A stretch of 64,000 nt of DNA from Chamaecyparis obtusa (GCA_027943335.1 BSBK01002053.1:551001-615000), one strand, 5' to 3'. Positions 1-11,225 are shown, counted from the stretch's first letter. Numbers and translations: made by a program. The notes: generated by a model not told the origin, from the sequence alone.

Positions 1-1
1 C

Positions 2-205
2 TCCCCACTTAAAGACACCTCTCGATATACAAATACAAGATTGAGAAGCATTGAGAGAGAGAAGCAAGCCTACTTAGATGAACAGGCTGCTAAAAAGGAA
101 AAATTCTGACAACTAGAGGAAGAGGAACGTGCATTGTTAGATATACAGAAAAGAGTCGCCCAAGAAGAAAAAGATAGACTCTACGCACAACAACTCTAAA
201 GTTGA
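2..205 (+). pseudogene. Charged coiled-coil segment upstream of gag, interrupted
   Basis: In the same frame as the downstream gag this stretch reads as a Glu/Lys/Arg/Gln-rich helical segment (for example LEEEERALLDIQKRVAQEEK), typical of a coiled coil. It is broken by TGA at 107-109, TAA at 197-199 and TGA at 203-205. It may be the original N-terminal extension of gag or a separate upstream reading frame; the window starts inside it, so its beginning is unknown. The gag of the sister element at 50,234 starts without this extension. Confidence 0.5.
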
Positions 206-1309
206 TTTAACGGGAGCGGAGCCAATAGTGGGATCAACTCCCCCCCATCTACCCCTTCCCCTAGCCCTCGAAGAAGATCAAAGACACCCTCACGATCCCC
301 AAGTCCTAGAGGAAGAAGGATTTCAAGATATGACCATCATAGGAGACAGTCGTCTCATAGACATTCAAAGCAACCCTCCCAACGAGCACATCATGGCTCA
401 CAACATGGAGGCAGTTATGCTAAATATGATCATATGGACTTCATGACTATGCAACAAGAACCATCCTTTCAAGCCTATGTGGAGCAATACGTGGAACAAA
501 ACAAAGACCAATTCTTGGAAAGTCTTATCAACAAAGGCGCTAAAGTTCCATATAATTTTGATGTTCACCAAAAGATCAAGAAACAGAATCCTTCAACTGA
601 TGAGGTAATCTTACAAATGCAAAAGGATATAGACAGGATGAAGGCTCCCAAGAGCACATTTCATTTGGACTCCATATGTCCTAACCCCATTGACAAAAGT
701 GTGGTGATGGTAGAATTCCCTAAAAAAGTTGAATTCCCAACATACGACAAATATGATGGCACTGGTGACCCCCACGACCATGTTCGACAATTTTACATAA
801 TGAGCTTTTCCTTTCACCATGAAGACTCCTACTTGCTGAGATTATTCCCAAGGAGTTTAAAAGGTCAAGCCATGAAGTGGTTTACCAACCTTTCCCCTCT
901 AGTAAAGACATTTAAAGAACTTGTCCAAAGATTTGTTCAACATTTCGCTTACAATTTATCTAGGTCGGTCACCATGCTTGATTTGTGTAAACTTAAACAA
1001 AATCAAGGGGAATCTTTTGTCACCTTTTTACAACGATGGAGGTGATTGTGTTCGAAATACCCAAGGACAATCCCTGAAGAAGAGAGAATTGATATCATTG
1101 TGAACAATCTAATACCAGAACTTAAATATGAAGTCAAAAAAATCCCATTTAATTCCTTTGATACTATGGTAGAGGTGGCATGTCGCATTGAGGATGTCCT
1201 AAAAGAACAAGGAATTTTGGCTAAACCAACAAATAACAACAGTAGCCAAAATAACAATACTAATGGTAACAAGGACAAAAAGAACTCTTATTGGAACAAA
1301 AACAAGTAA
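206..1309 (+). pseudogene. Tat-1 gag (capsid part)
   Basis: Structural capsid protein that packages element RNA in cytoplasmic particles. The open frame starts right after a stop at 203-205, so the ATG at 434 is probably internal. Residues before it are Ser-Arg rich (RRRSKTPSRSPSPRGRR and more), like an RS domain. The capsid core includes FPKYD-like and RLFPRSLKGQAMKWF motifs and LQRWR, and aligns well with the gag at 50,234. Stops are TGA 1043-1045 and TAA 1307-1309; both sit inside conserved sequence and reading continues in the same frame, so they are lesions rather than natural ends. Confidence 0.85.
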
Positions 1310-2998
1310 GTGGTCAACGACGGAGTTGTTGATTCATCTCAGGTCAAAAATGAAGGAGTTCTTAACCTCTCTCATGCAGTTCAAGCTATGAAGTTGCAAA
1401 CATCGTCAACGCAACAAGACAAACCTAAGTATCAAAAGAGATCTAAAACGGAGAAAAGACAATTTACTAAATTGGGAGAATCCTATGCAGATATTTTTAA
1501 GACATTAGTTGCTCATAATTTGGTGCACCCACAGGATCCTACAAAACATCGAATACCAGATCCTTTACCTCATTGGTGGGATGCTAAGGCTTTTTGCGTT
1601 TTCCATAATGGGATTGGACACGACATAGAAAATTATTTTAAACTCAAGCATCTTGTCCAAGACCTTATTGAGAAAGGACAATTACAAGTGGATGGGTTAA
1701 CTACTAATGCAGACCATAAAGCCTTTAAAGAGCCCTTGCCTAAATATGAAAAAGGAGAGAGTTCTAGCAATAAGAATGGCAAGGTGGCTATTAACTATAC
1801 ATACACACACGCTGATAATGTGATTAACATGCTTGAAGTGGCTGACGATAACATCAACATGGTGAGAAAGAAAGATCCTTATGGACATAATGTGGACTCA
1901 ACTCCTATGACTAATGAAAGACTCGCTGTGGTGATAAGAGGTCCTCACTCACAAGGAATACCCCCGTCCCTCAATGCTGTCACTAGGGGTCAGGCCCAAG
2001 CACCCATTATCATCAAAGGTCCTAGCACTAGCAAGTCTAAACAGCCCGTGTCCAAAGGTGCTCCTCCCAAATCTGTCGTTAGTCCTGATTCCAATTATAA
2101 TCTCATTGACCAGCTACAATGTACGCCCGCTCAAATATCCATTTTTGAGCTTTTAGAATTATCTCCTAAGCACAAGCACGTTCTCGAGGATGCTTTGCGA
2201 GCAGCCAATGTCCCTAATAACTTAGATATTGACCAATTCCAAAACATGGTCAACCATTTGGCTAGCCCTCATTTCCTCACCTTCTCAGAAGAAGATGACA
2301 AATCCATCAGTCACCCACATAATTTGGCCTTACACATCGAGGTCATGATTCATAAAACCCGTGTTAGGCGTGTACTGATAGATGGGGGTGCGGGGCTCAA
2401 TATTTGTACCCTGAGTTTGCTGCTAGCTCTAGGGTATTCCGAGAACGTCATTGACACAAAGAAAAGAATCACAATCAAAGCATATGACGAAGCAGAAAGA
2501 AGTTCTAAGGGATTGGCTGTTTTGCCTATTCACATTGGTCCCGTAGAAAAAGATATATTATTCCAAATTGTTGATGTTGGACCTCTAGCCTACAACATTT
2601 TTCTAGGTAGGCCATGGATTCATGAAATGCAGGCAGTCCCATCGACATATCACCAGTGTGTTAAGTTTCCCCATAACGGTGTAGAAATTTGCATCCCTGG
2701 AGATAGTGCTCTATCAGTTAATAACATTTCTGCGGAATTACATGTACCTTTGAATAAAGAAGCTGACAATCCTAGCAGTTCACTTGAACAATGCAAGCAG
2801 AAATTCAAGACCATGGACCTTGGGATGGGAGATTATAAGATTGATTCTTTTACAAAAATGCCAATCTCTCCTAGGTCTTATGGGAGACCATCCCCAAATA
2901 TGAAGCCTTCGTCATCAGCAATGACGTTATTTGGGAAATTTGTTGAGTCTTCGGTCCCCATCCAAGAAGAGAAAGAGGAAGTTGCTGTAAGGGACTAG
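1310..2998 (+). pseudogene. Tat-1 gag C-terminus and aspartic protease
   Basis: Continues the gag frame. A zinc-knuckle-like CX2HX4HX4C motif lies near 1597-1640 (CVFHNGIGHDIENY), but the last Cys is Tyr here; it is intact in the sister element at about 51,578. Further on, VLIDGGAGLNICTLSLL (about 2368-2420) is the aspartic protease active site, with DGG in place of DTG/DSG as is common in this lineage. It is followed by the FLGRPWIHEMQ segment of the protease fold. The protease would cut the Gag-Pol precursor inside the particle. The frame ends at TAG 2996-2998 and resumes in frame beyond it. Confidence 0.85.
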
Positions 2999-4390
2999 AT
3001 ATATCACGAGGAGAAATACCAACATAATGAGAATTTTGCTCCTTCACCTGAAACTTATGGGAAAGGGTATACACTGGTTAAAAATATGGGATATCCGGGA
3101 TTTGGTCCCCTTAGTCATAGGCTGGATGCTAAAGCTGAGCCTCTTGATCATGCTCTTTTTGGATGAAAGAGTAAGTCCACGATCAGCTTAGGTTTTGAGA
3201 ATAAGAAGAAGAAAGGTATCCCTGTCCTAGCTGCGACGGACAGTGACAGTGATGCAGATTATACGCCTGATCTTTCCAACCAACAAGATGTATCTGATGA
3301 TTGGGTGCCCTCAACGAATCTCCTTTGGGGAGCTTCCACAGATTTGATGCTTAATAGTCCTACTATCCCAGCTGCGACGGATAGTGATTGTGTGACTTCT
3401 AGATCGACAAAGGAAAATGTTACTGTCCTAGCTGCGACAGATAGTACCAGTACTAGCACTAGAGAGGGGGAAACCCTTCCTAACCTTGAGGCTTCTACAT
3501 CACGAGGCCTAAATGATGACTCAGAGATAGAATCTCATGAATATGAATGGGATTCACTTTTAGACGCAACAATTGATCTAGACGTGGATATTATCCATGC
3601 CTATAGTACCCAACCCGATGCAACTAACGATCCTAGTGTCAGACTAGAGGATTGCCTTCCTCAAATCGCCTTAGTAGACAATGCTTCGTTTGATAGGATG
3701 AGTCCTAATTTAGGTATCTTAGGAGAAGACTTGATGAACTCTGATTATATGGTCACCAGAGATGACACCTTTCGCATTAACAACATCGAACCTACCATTG
3801 ACTTACCCCTTGTTCACTTTGACCTGATTGACTGGTCTCAGTGCCACCAAGAGCCCACATTCCTCACATTTCACAACGATTACGAAATTGCTTGCTATCT
3901 GAATACTCTCGAACCCATGGCTTCTTCCACCAGTGAACCAACAACCAGCATGACAGAGCCTGATATTAAGTACCTCAGTCTCAAAACAAAAGAGAAAAAG
4001 AAAAATAGGTCTGATGGTGAAAACCACTTTGTGGCGGTATCAGAACCAAAAATAGTAAAAAGAAATGACGCATCCAAAGGTGAAAACCTCTTTGAGGCAC
4101 CTAAGGATGGGGTACTTAATAACTTGCCGAGTTATTTCCAGGATAGATCATCAATATTGATTGAACCAACAAAGCCGGTCAATTTAAACACAGAAGAAAA
4201 TCCTCAGATAGTCCATCTTGCTCAGTCTTTATCAGATGAAGAGACCAAGGCATATGTACAATTTTTACAGAAAAAGAAAATTAATTTTGCATGGACCTAC
4301 TCAGACATGCCAGGGCTTGACACGAATCTCATAATGCATCACTTATCTATAGCTCCAGGAGTCAAGCCAGTAAAATAGAGACTAAGAAAA
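2999..4390 (+). pseudogene. Tat-1 linker between protease and RT, with G-patch-like motif
   Basis: Same frame as gag and pol. At about 3053-3163 the residues YGKGYTLVKNMGYPGFGPL resemble the G-patch (Gly-spaced, with a K-MGY core), which in other proteins binds RNA or RNA helicases. TGA at 3164-3166 interrupts it. An acidic, low-complexity stretch follows with three copies of AATDS (near 3231, 3370 and 3433). The C-terminal part (MPGLDTNLIMHHLSI onward) leads into RT and is conserved in the sister element. TAG at 4376-4378 breaks the frame at the RT start. Confidence 0.6.
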
Positions 4391-6433
4391 ATGCATCCAC
4401 ATATAGCTCTACTTGTCAAAGGAGAATTAGAAAAACTTTTGAGAGATGGATTTATTAGAGCCATCGATTATGCAGAATGGATCTCAAACATAGTACCGGT
4501 CTCCAAACATGATGGGTCCATTCGTGTCTGCACAGATTTTAGAGACCTAAACAAAGCCTGCCCAAAGGATGATTTTCCACTTCCAAACATTGACATGATA
4601 GTGGACATGACGGCGGGCTATGACATATATTCCCTAATGGATGGTTTCTCGGGGTATAATCAAATCAAAATAGCTCCTGAAGACCAAGAGAAAATAGCAT
4701 TCACATGTGCATGGGGAACCTACTGCTGGAACGTCATGCCATTCGGGTTAAAGAATGCAGGAGCAACTTACCAAAGAGCTATGACGACTATCTTTCATGA
4801 TATGATGCACAAAAATATGGAAGATTATGTGGATGATACCCTAGCAAAATCAAGACAAAGGGACACACACCTCAATGATTTGGAAGTAATTCTAGATCGT
4901 ATGGAACAATTTCAACTCAGATTGAATCCAAAGAAGTGCGCATTTGGCGTCACCTCAGGCAAACTTTTAGGATTCATAATATCAGCAAAAGGTATCGAGG
5001 TTGACCCCGAAAAGGTCCAAGCAATCCTAGATATGCCACCTCCTCGAAATATCAGCCAAATGAGAAGTCTTCAGGGACGTCTTCAATCTATTAGGAGGTT
5101 TATTTCTCAGCTTGCAGATAGAGCGCAACCCTTCAACAAGACATTGCATAAGGGTGCTTCTTGTGTTTGGAACGAGGATTGTCAAAAGAGCCTAGATCAG
5201 ATCAAACAATACTTGGCTAATCCTCCGATTTTAATGCCTCCTATTCCAGGGAAACCATTGATCCTATATATTTCAGCTACAGACACTTCTTTGGGGGCAT
5301 TATTGGCTCAAACAGATGCTACTGGGAAAGAACGGGCCATCTACTATATCAGCCGTACTCTAGTCTCTTATGAGATCAATTACAATAATATTGAGAAGTA
5401 TTGTCTCGCGGTGGTGTTTGCTTCTCAAAAGTTGCGCCACTACATGCTTGCTCATACCATACATTTGGTTGCCAAAATTGATCCCCTTAAATACTTGCTT
5501 GGTAAGGCTGCCCTGACGGGTAGACTTGCTAAATGGATGATGGTCCTCACTGAATTTGACATAGAGTATGTTGAAAGGAAGGCAATAAAAGGGCAAGCTA
5601 TTGCTGACCAATTAGCTGATTTTCCAATCCAGGATAGTATGCCAGTCCAAGTGGAATTCCCAGATGAACACATCTTATATACCACTGCTCGCACTTGGAT
5701 AATGTTCTTTGATGGCTCCCGCATGCAAAATGGATCAGGTGCTGGAGTGTTATTTGTTTCTCCACATGGGTACAACATTCCGAAGTCTTACAAACTATTA
5801 TTCCCATGTACCAATAATATTGCAGAATATGAAGCTTTAACTAATGGCTTGAGAATGGCTATAGAATGGAATATCACAGAATTACATGTCTTTGGGGATT
5901 CTCAGTTAATCATCAACCAAGTCAATGAAGAGTATCAAACCAAGGATGACAAATTGATACCCTATAAAAAAATGGTTGATTCTTTGAAACGCTATTTCAC
6001 CTTTGTGACGTTTCAACAAATCCTTAGGATAGAGAACAAAGCTGCAGACGCCATGGCTACATTAGCTTCACTTCTTCAGTTGGAGACACATGAATCCAGA
6101 TTTGAATTCCTGGTGGAAGAGCTACACCATCCCATCTTTGACTCATCTGAAAGCCGTGTCATTTGTGCCATTATCACACACGAGTCTTCCCGATATGGTG
6201 CTATCTATTCATATCTTCATGATGGCATCATCCCTGACACATTCACCCACTCCGAACGCCAAAACCTCATCCGTAACACCTCTCGCCACACCCTCATCTC
6301 TGGTGATTTATATAGGAGGGGTTTAGATGGGACTCTCCTTAGGTGCTTGGAAAAGGAGGAATCCAACCAAGCGTTAGCTGACATCCACGAGGGTATTTGT
6401 GGTGGACATTCTAATGGTCTTACCATGGCCTGA
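4391..6433 (+). pseudogene. Tat-1 reverse transcriptase, RNase H and second RNase H
   Basis: Copies element RNA to DNA. RT fingers and palm run from about 4391 to 5130, with VCTDFRDLNKACPKDDFPLP, FGLKNAGATYQRAM and an intact catalytic YVDD at 4826-4837. A gypsy RNase H follows (LYISATDTSLGALLAQ, IYYISRTL). A second, archaeal-type RNase H starts near 5698 (MFFDGSRMQNGSGAGV, YEALTNGLRMA, VFGDSQLIINQV), which is diagnostic of the Tat lineage. The region ends in the zinc-binding N-terminus of integrase (HEGICGGHSNG). TGA 6431-6433 falls inside that integrase domain, so RT itself is open but the polyprotein is broken. Confidence 0.9.
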
Positions 6434-6436
6434 AGG

Positions 6437-7447
6437 TTGCTTAGGGTGGGATATTATTGGCCCACAATCCAGATGGACGTAGTCACCTTTGCTAAGTCAT
6501 GTGAAAAATGTCAGAAACACGGCAACCTGATTCATGCTCTAGGTAGGGAGCTGATTCCTTCTGTTTCTCATTGGCCATTTCAGTGCTGGGCCTTTGATCT
6601 GGTTGGGCAGATTCATCCCAACTCATCAGGTGGGCACAAGTTCATTATTACTGCCACTGACTACTTCACAAAATGGGTGGAGGCTGTACCACTTTCTGTT
6701 GCTTCAGGAAGGACCATTTCTTTGTTCATCTTGAATCATATCATTTGCCGATTTGGAGTGCCTTCTGAGATCATTACCAACAATGGAGGTCAATTTAAGA
6801 ATAAGGACCTAAAGCACCTATGCAAAAAGTTTAAAATCAAGCAACATTGGTCCTCTATCTACTTTCCACAGGGAAACAGACAGGCAGAAGCTTCTAACAA
6901 AACCATTCTTAAGATTTTTCATAGAACAGTACACAAGAATGGTAGGGATTGGCACTTACAAATCAATCCAGCACTATGGGCTTACTGAACAAGCATTCGC
7001 ACACCTACAGGAGCCACTCCTTTCTCTCTCACCTATGGCACTGAAGAAATATTGCCTTTAGAAGTCGAGATACCATCCCTTAGAGTCTCACTCAAAGGTT
7101 TGATTACAGATGAGGATTACCGCGCCATGAGGTTGCAGGAACTAGAACTTCTAGATGAGAAGCGTAAGGCTTCCTTTGATCATATGAGAGTGTATCAGAA
7201 GCGTATGTCCAAGGCATTCAACAAGAAGGTTCACCCTAGAGAATTTCAAATAGGTGATCTTGTTTTACGAGAGAACCCTAAGAATCAACAAAACAGAGAG
7301 CAAAAGGGCAAGTTTGAACCTAACTGGCTTGGACCATATGTCATCACAGCTACTTTTGGTACTGGTGCGTATTTACTGACAGATCCTGATGGAGAACAGC
7401 TCCCTGATCCCATCAACATTGTGCACCTCAAGAAGTTCTATCCTTGA
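6437..7447 (+). pseudogene. Tat-1 integrase
   Basis: Joins element DNA to the chromosome. The zinc-binding CEKCQKHG pair is followed by the catalytic core with the first Asp kept (WAFDLVG). The second acid is changed (TNNGGQF where TDNG is expected, Asp to Asn), and the Glu is kept (RQAEASNKTIL). TGA at 6986-6988 replaces an Arg codon that is AGA in the sister element. The C-terminal part (FQIGDLVLRENPKNQ, KFEPNWLGPYVI, VHLKKFYP) is the usual DNA-binding end and stops at a genuine TGA at 7445-7447. The lost Asp and the stop make it inactive. Confidence 0.88.
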
Positions 7448-9074
7448 TGCCCGTTCTGTTTGGGGGCATCTATTGTACATATTTATTGGTCCTGAAAAAA
7501 TACCAAAAAAATTGATATATGATGCTGAAAAAAATCCTAAAAAGCATAAAAAGTCCTGAAAAAATACAAAAAAAATCAAAATATTCAAAATATAAAAAAA
7601 AAAAAAAGTGCCTTGGTGAAAACCTAGCAATAGGCGCCTTGGTAGCAAAAAATCCAAAAAATTAAAAAAATGGAAAAATTTCAAGTGGTGAAAACTTGGA
7701 AACAGGCACTACTTGAGGCCTTTGCACCCTTATTTGTTAGCATGCGTCCTCGACACTTAGCCACTTTCCATCATGCCTTGACCTTATTTGCCTTGGTCTG
7801 GAATTGGTCTTTATCTTTGTCTAGGGGGCATAACTGTTCGCATAGGTCCTTTTGGTGCGTTTGTCTCTTGGGGCATTTCACAACAAGTGTTTTTCAACAT
7901 CACCCCAAACAGTGTTTTTCAACACTACCCTTGCGTCGAGTGTTTCTTAACACTTATCAGGTGTCTTACCCAACAGTCTCGTATGATACTATATTTCTCA
8001 TTTGCAGATATGATACTTAGAATTTGACTCTATGACCATCACACACACACTTAAACAATCAAACTCGATGATGATATGATGACTTTATTTTTCTTTGTGT
8101 GCTGTCTATGAGGATTTCTTTTGATGAGTGGTCTCTCCCTGAGAAGTTTTCGATGATGCATCGCTAGAAGACTGAGGGTATGAGAACATGTTTTCTTTCT
8201 TTATCTACTTGTGGGTATATTTTGTTGATCCTAACTGTCATTAGCATTTATGCTGGTCCTACTTGACACTATGGATTGACAAGGTATTATCTTTGACTGT
8301 TTTTGCGAGTGCATGCTTCTTGTTATCCTGACTTTCATGTGTCTTGATACGAGCATAATCTCGCCATATCAAACTTAGGTAATCTCACTGCATTAGTCAT
8401 CTTGACCTACATGTCTTTGATGCCTAGGTGAGATTTCCACATTTCTATCTGATAAAGATCATATTCATATCCACATAGTTATGCTAGTGTGCATTGTATG
8501 ATCTTACGATGCTACCAATAACGCTCAATGATGATAATTAGATGTCTATAAGCGTTGTGACCTTGCAAGTCAATCACTTTCATAGTAGCTTGCATTTTTA
8601 GGTTCATGTTAGTCTAGTGTTGCATTTTGCATATGGAAAGAGCTCTCCTTTTTCATCCTACGTGGACCTGTCAGTCGACTGTGCTCACCTTCTCTTCTTG
8701 ATCATGTCTTTCGCTCCTTGTCTTTTTCATCTCGAACCTGTTCCTGTTCATCACAAGGGGTTAATCACATCATCATATCTATATAAAAAAACTGTCATTT
8801 TCAAGAAACATAAGTCTATATCATACACATGAGAATTAAACATACATCTATGAGAGAGAACATACATAAGCACATACATAAGCATTTTGAGCAAAATGAC
8901 AAGACAATATACATAAACTGATACATCCATCACAAGTGAGACAAATACACATGATACATCGAACATCCAGTAATCTCATAAATCAATAAATGTCATGATA
9001 TACAATATGAGATCCCAAAATCTGGATCAACAATCTCAAAATATGTCCAAAACATCTAAACCTAAGACCTAACC
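7448..9074 (+). other. Tat-1 non-coding region between integrase and antisense PMD gene
   Basis: No credible protein; the short frames at 7670-8027 and 8617-8832 have no recognisable features. It starts with a GGGGGCAT motif (7458-7465) and an A-rich stretch, then carries a pair of conserved hairpins (7616-7709). A second GGGGGCAT lies at 7824-7831. The rest is AT-rich and matches no other part of the window that I can see. The equivalent region of the sister element is 57,480-59,340. Confidence 0.6.
7616..7709 (+). other. Paired bulged-hairpin RNA motif, Tat-1 copy
   Basis: Two copies (7616-7637 and 7688-7709) of one small fold: arm GTG, then AAAA unpaired, arm CCTA or CTTG, a 4-nt loop, then the returning arms TAGG or CAGG and CGC or CAC. 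Each gives a 7-bp stem with a four-A bulge. The same pair occurs at 57,701-57,723 and 57,786-57,808 in the other Tat element. Changes between copies keep pairing (CCTA/TAGG against CCTG/CAGG, GTG/CAC against GTG/CGC). It lies about 170 bp past the end of pol. Role unknown; packaging, RNA stability or 3' processing are possible. Confidence 0.6.
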
Positions 9075-10880
9075 CTAACACTCGCTACCACCCTCGTGAG
9101 GAGCTCGTGGTGGTGGAGGCATAGCTCTCCTATCAAGTGCCACATCTGATACCCTTGCCCGCTAAGAGTATGATGGTGCTCTCTCACCCTCTGGGATGAC
9201 CTGCAGATATAACCCGTGATAATAGGTAGCTCTCGCTGACTCCCGTCGGAGCTCCAGTGCCTCGGCCTGTGCCATCGCCTCACGGCGTGCTATCTCTGCT
9301 CTGAGATCCGCTATCTGCTGATCCCGCTCTGCCCTCAGATCCAGGAGCTGCTGATCTCTCATAGCTATAGTGGTCCACAGCTACTATATCTCTGCCTCTT
9401 GAGCCTGTATCTGGGCTCTCAGGTCCTCTCCCCCCGCAGGCTGCTCTGGCTGTACCTCTGCCTACCGGCGAGCTGGTCTCACCTCCTCCTCAGGTGTCGC
9501 TGACCGCTGTCCCCGTGACCATTTCCGGCCACCTGATCTCGACCCCTCTCCTCTCTCCATCCTCCTCCCTCTCCCCCTCCTGCCATCCCCTCCCTCCTCT
9601 CCACCCTCCCCTCCGTCTCCTCCGTCTCCTCTCGGCGCTGGCATCTGTGCATCTGGCACTGTAAATCAAGGGAATGGTACCTTCCGCCGCTCTGCTCTGT
9701 AGGCTCCATCAGCCCCTGCGTCTGCCATATCTGGGAAATAATCCCAAGGCTCGCCCCTGATAGCTACTGTCTCCGCGACAGCTTGCTGATAATCTAAGAT
9801 GGGTAGCCACCCATGTCCCTCCTCATCCCTGGCTTTGGCATAAGTGGTAGTCTCTGTCGAGACTCGCTGCTGCCTCGCAAACTGCCGCCACACCCGACTG
9901 ATGCAAAATCTCTCCACGATCTCCGCATATCAACTTACTAGTGGCCGACTGCACAGCATATAGCTCAACTCATCTGCGGCATCCCCCCAAACCTCAACCT
10001 CCCTGTACGGCCTCCATGTGAATGAGGCTATCTCATCCAGAATCCGTCTGTAGTACGTCACATCCCCAGAATGGGCATGTGATATAAACTTGATATACCT
10101 GTAAATGAAGAGGTACCTCCTCTCCCTCGGCTGAACCCTGGGGCGCACCACAGTAATGTGCTCCCATGCCCATACCTGTGCCAGGATGGCACCACATGCC
10201 CATGTCCGACCGTCCCTGTAGACGATCTTGTGCAGCTCATGATACATCTCTGCCAGGATCGCAGGCCCCCATGCCATCCGTCGAGGCCTGCCTACCAAGT
10301 CTACCAGTAACCTGCTCCATCCGAGCAGGAATCCCTTCTGACTGCGATCAGTCATCAGGATCTGTGAAATGATAGATGACACAATGCATGGCACCGGATA
10401 ATCTCTGCCAAAATCATCGAGTAGTCGCTCCCAGCTGACATGCCTATCCAGGATAGTCACATCCTGAAACATCTCCTGAATCAATCGACGTCCCTCAGTG
10501 ACATCCTGATCATAGTATACCTGTGACAACACATAAATCATGTTAGTTTTCATCTTTTGGAAACATTACATTTTACATGACTATCTTAAAAACATGATTA
10601 TACTTACAGGCTCTCCGTGGCATGGAACTCAGAGGATCCTATAGACATCCTCCAGTGTGATGGATGCCTCGCCTGTAGGAAGGTGGAAGGTGTTGTGCTC
10701 GCTGTGCCATCTCTCGGCCAGCGCAGTCAACAACCCATGGTCTGCTCGGATATATGGGTACCGCAACAGATATCGAAATTCCATCGCCCTGAGGTCGGCA
10801 TTGCCCGGATCATCTTGATTTTGGACACACCGTAATCCTGTCACCTTCGGCGCTCTAATGATGAGCGCCGAAAAAACCTC
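9075..10880 (-). pseudogene. Antisense plant mobile domain (PMD) gene of Tat-1
   Basis: Encodes a protein like the PMD (MAIN/MAIL-type) family, not a retroviral protein. Exon 10880-10608 carries HSEHNTFHLPTGEASITLED, the classic PMD N-terminal motif. An intron (10607-10521) separates it from exon 10520-9075, with LAQVWAWEHITVVRP and RVWRQFARQQ, both PMD landmarks. A Gly/Glu/Arg-rich stretch (about 9660-9470) and a coiled coil (about 9400-9200) follow. Exon starts, intron phase and frame agree over the whole length. In-frame stops: TGA just before the intron, TGA near 9930, TGA near 9665, and TAGs at about 9463, 9390 (two) and 9165; nearly all fit CAG to TAG or CGA to TGA. The upstream exon edge is a consensus acceptor (TTGCAG), so a 5' exon lies above 10,880. 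The exons are clearly GC-richer than their surroundings. Confidence 0.82.
10521..10607 (-). other. Spliceosomal intron in the antisense PMD gene
   Basis: An 87-bp intron on the minus strand with donor GTAAGTAT and acceptor TTGTCACAG, falling between codons (phase 0). Splicing joins ...CHGEP to VYYDQD..., exactly the junction that is continuous (CRGEI-VYYD) in the sister gene at about 60,800. It is T/A-rich compared with the flanking exons, as plant introns are. Confidence 0.8.
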
Positions 10881-11043
10881 CTGCAAGCCAAAATCAAGCC
10901 CGTTGTTAGCACATATTATGATGGATGTCCAAAAACTCAATATAAAACATCTTAAAAATGTAACATTGTCTAGACCCATGTCATTTTTGCTCAAAAATAT
11001 GTTAAATATCAAATTTTTTTAACTGGGCGATATTCTTTTTTTT

Positions 11044-11225
11044 GGAGAAGTATCGTGCGATACTTCTCCCTATAGTGGGGCGATAAACCTTGTATCATAC
11101 GATACTTCGCCCAGTATTGCGCGATCTTTTACCCGGTATCATGCGATACTGGTGTCTAAGGTCATGCGATACTTTTGGGGCATGCGAAGTATTGTGCGAT
11201 ACTTCTCCCCAAAGCGCGTGATACT
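11044..11225 (+). repeat. Array of about 22-bp phased GCGATAC motifs upstream of PMD gene
   Basis: Eight copies of a GYGCGATAC-like motif; the C of CGAT(A) falls at 11058, 11081, 11100, 11122, 11144, 11167, 11197 and about 11217. The first is part of a near-perfect palindrome, GGAGAAGTATCG (11044-11055) and its complement (11058-11069) around TG. The motif is CpG-rich in AT-rich surroundings. The array lies directly upstream of the minus-strand PMD gene, where a promoter is expected. A homologous array with almost the same spacing lies at 12,678-12,872. Confidence 0.75.

Larger units (their letters stand above)
1..11225 (+). mobile_element. Tat-1: Ty3/gypsy Tat-type retrotransposon, partial
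   Basis: The interior of a Tat-type Ty3/gypsy element. The order gag, protease, RT, RNase H, second (archaeal-type) RNase H and integrase, with a further antisense gene after integrase, is that of the Tat lineage. Gag to integrase lies in one frame from 206 to 7447 with only stop codons as lesions. The left end is outside the window. I find no + strand polypurine tract or 3' LTR after the antisense gene; instead the sequence runs into a minus-strand Tat leader and LTR. It is the same architecture as the complete element at 47,206-63,479. Confidence 0.88.

Noticed and set aside
7670..8027. Overlapping frames of 116 and 79 codons after Tat-1 pol
   Set aside because: They start within the conserved hairpin block and show no protein features; not conserved in Tat-2.
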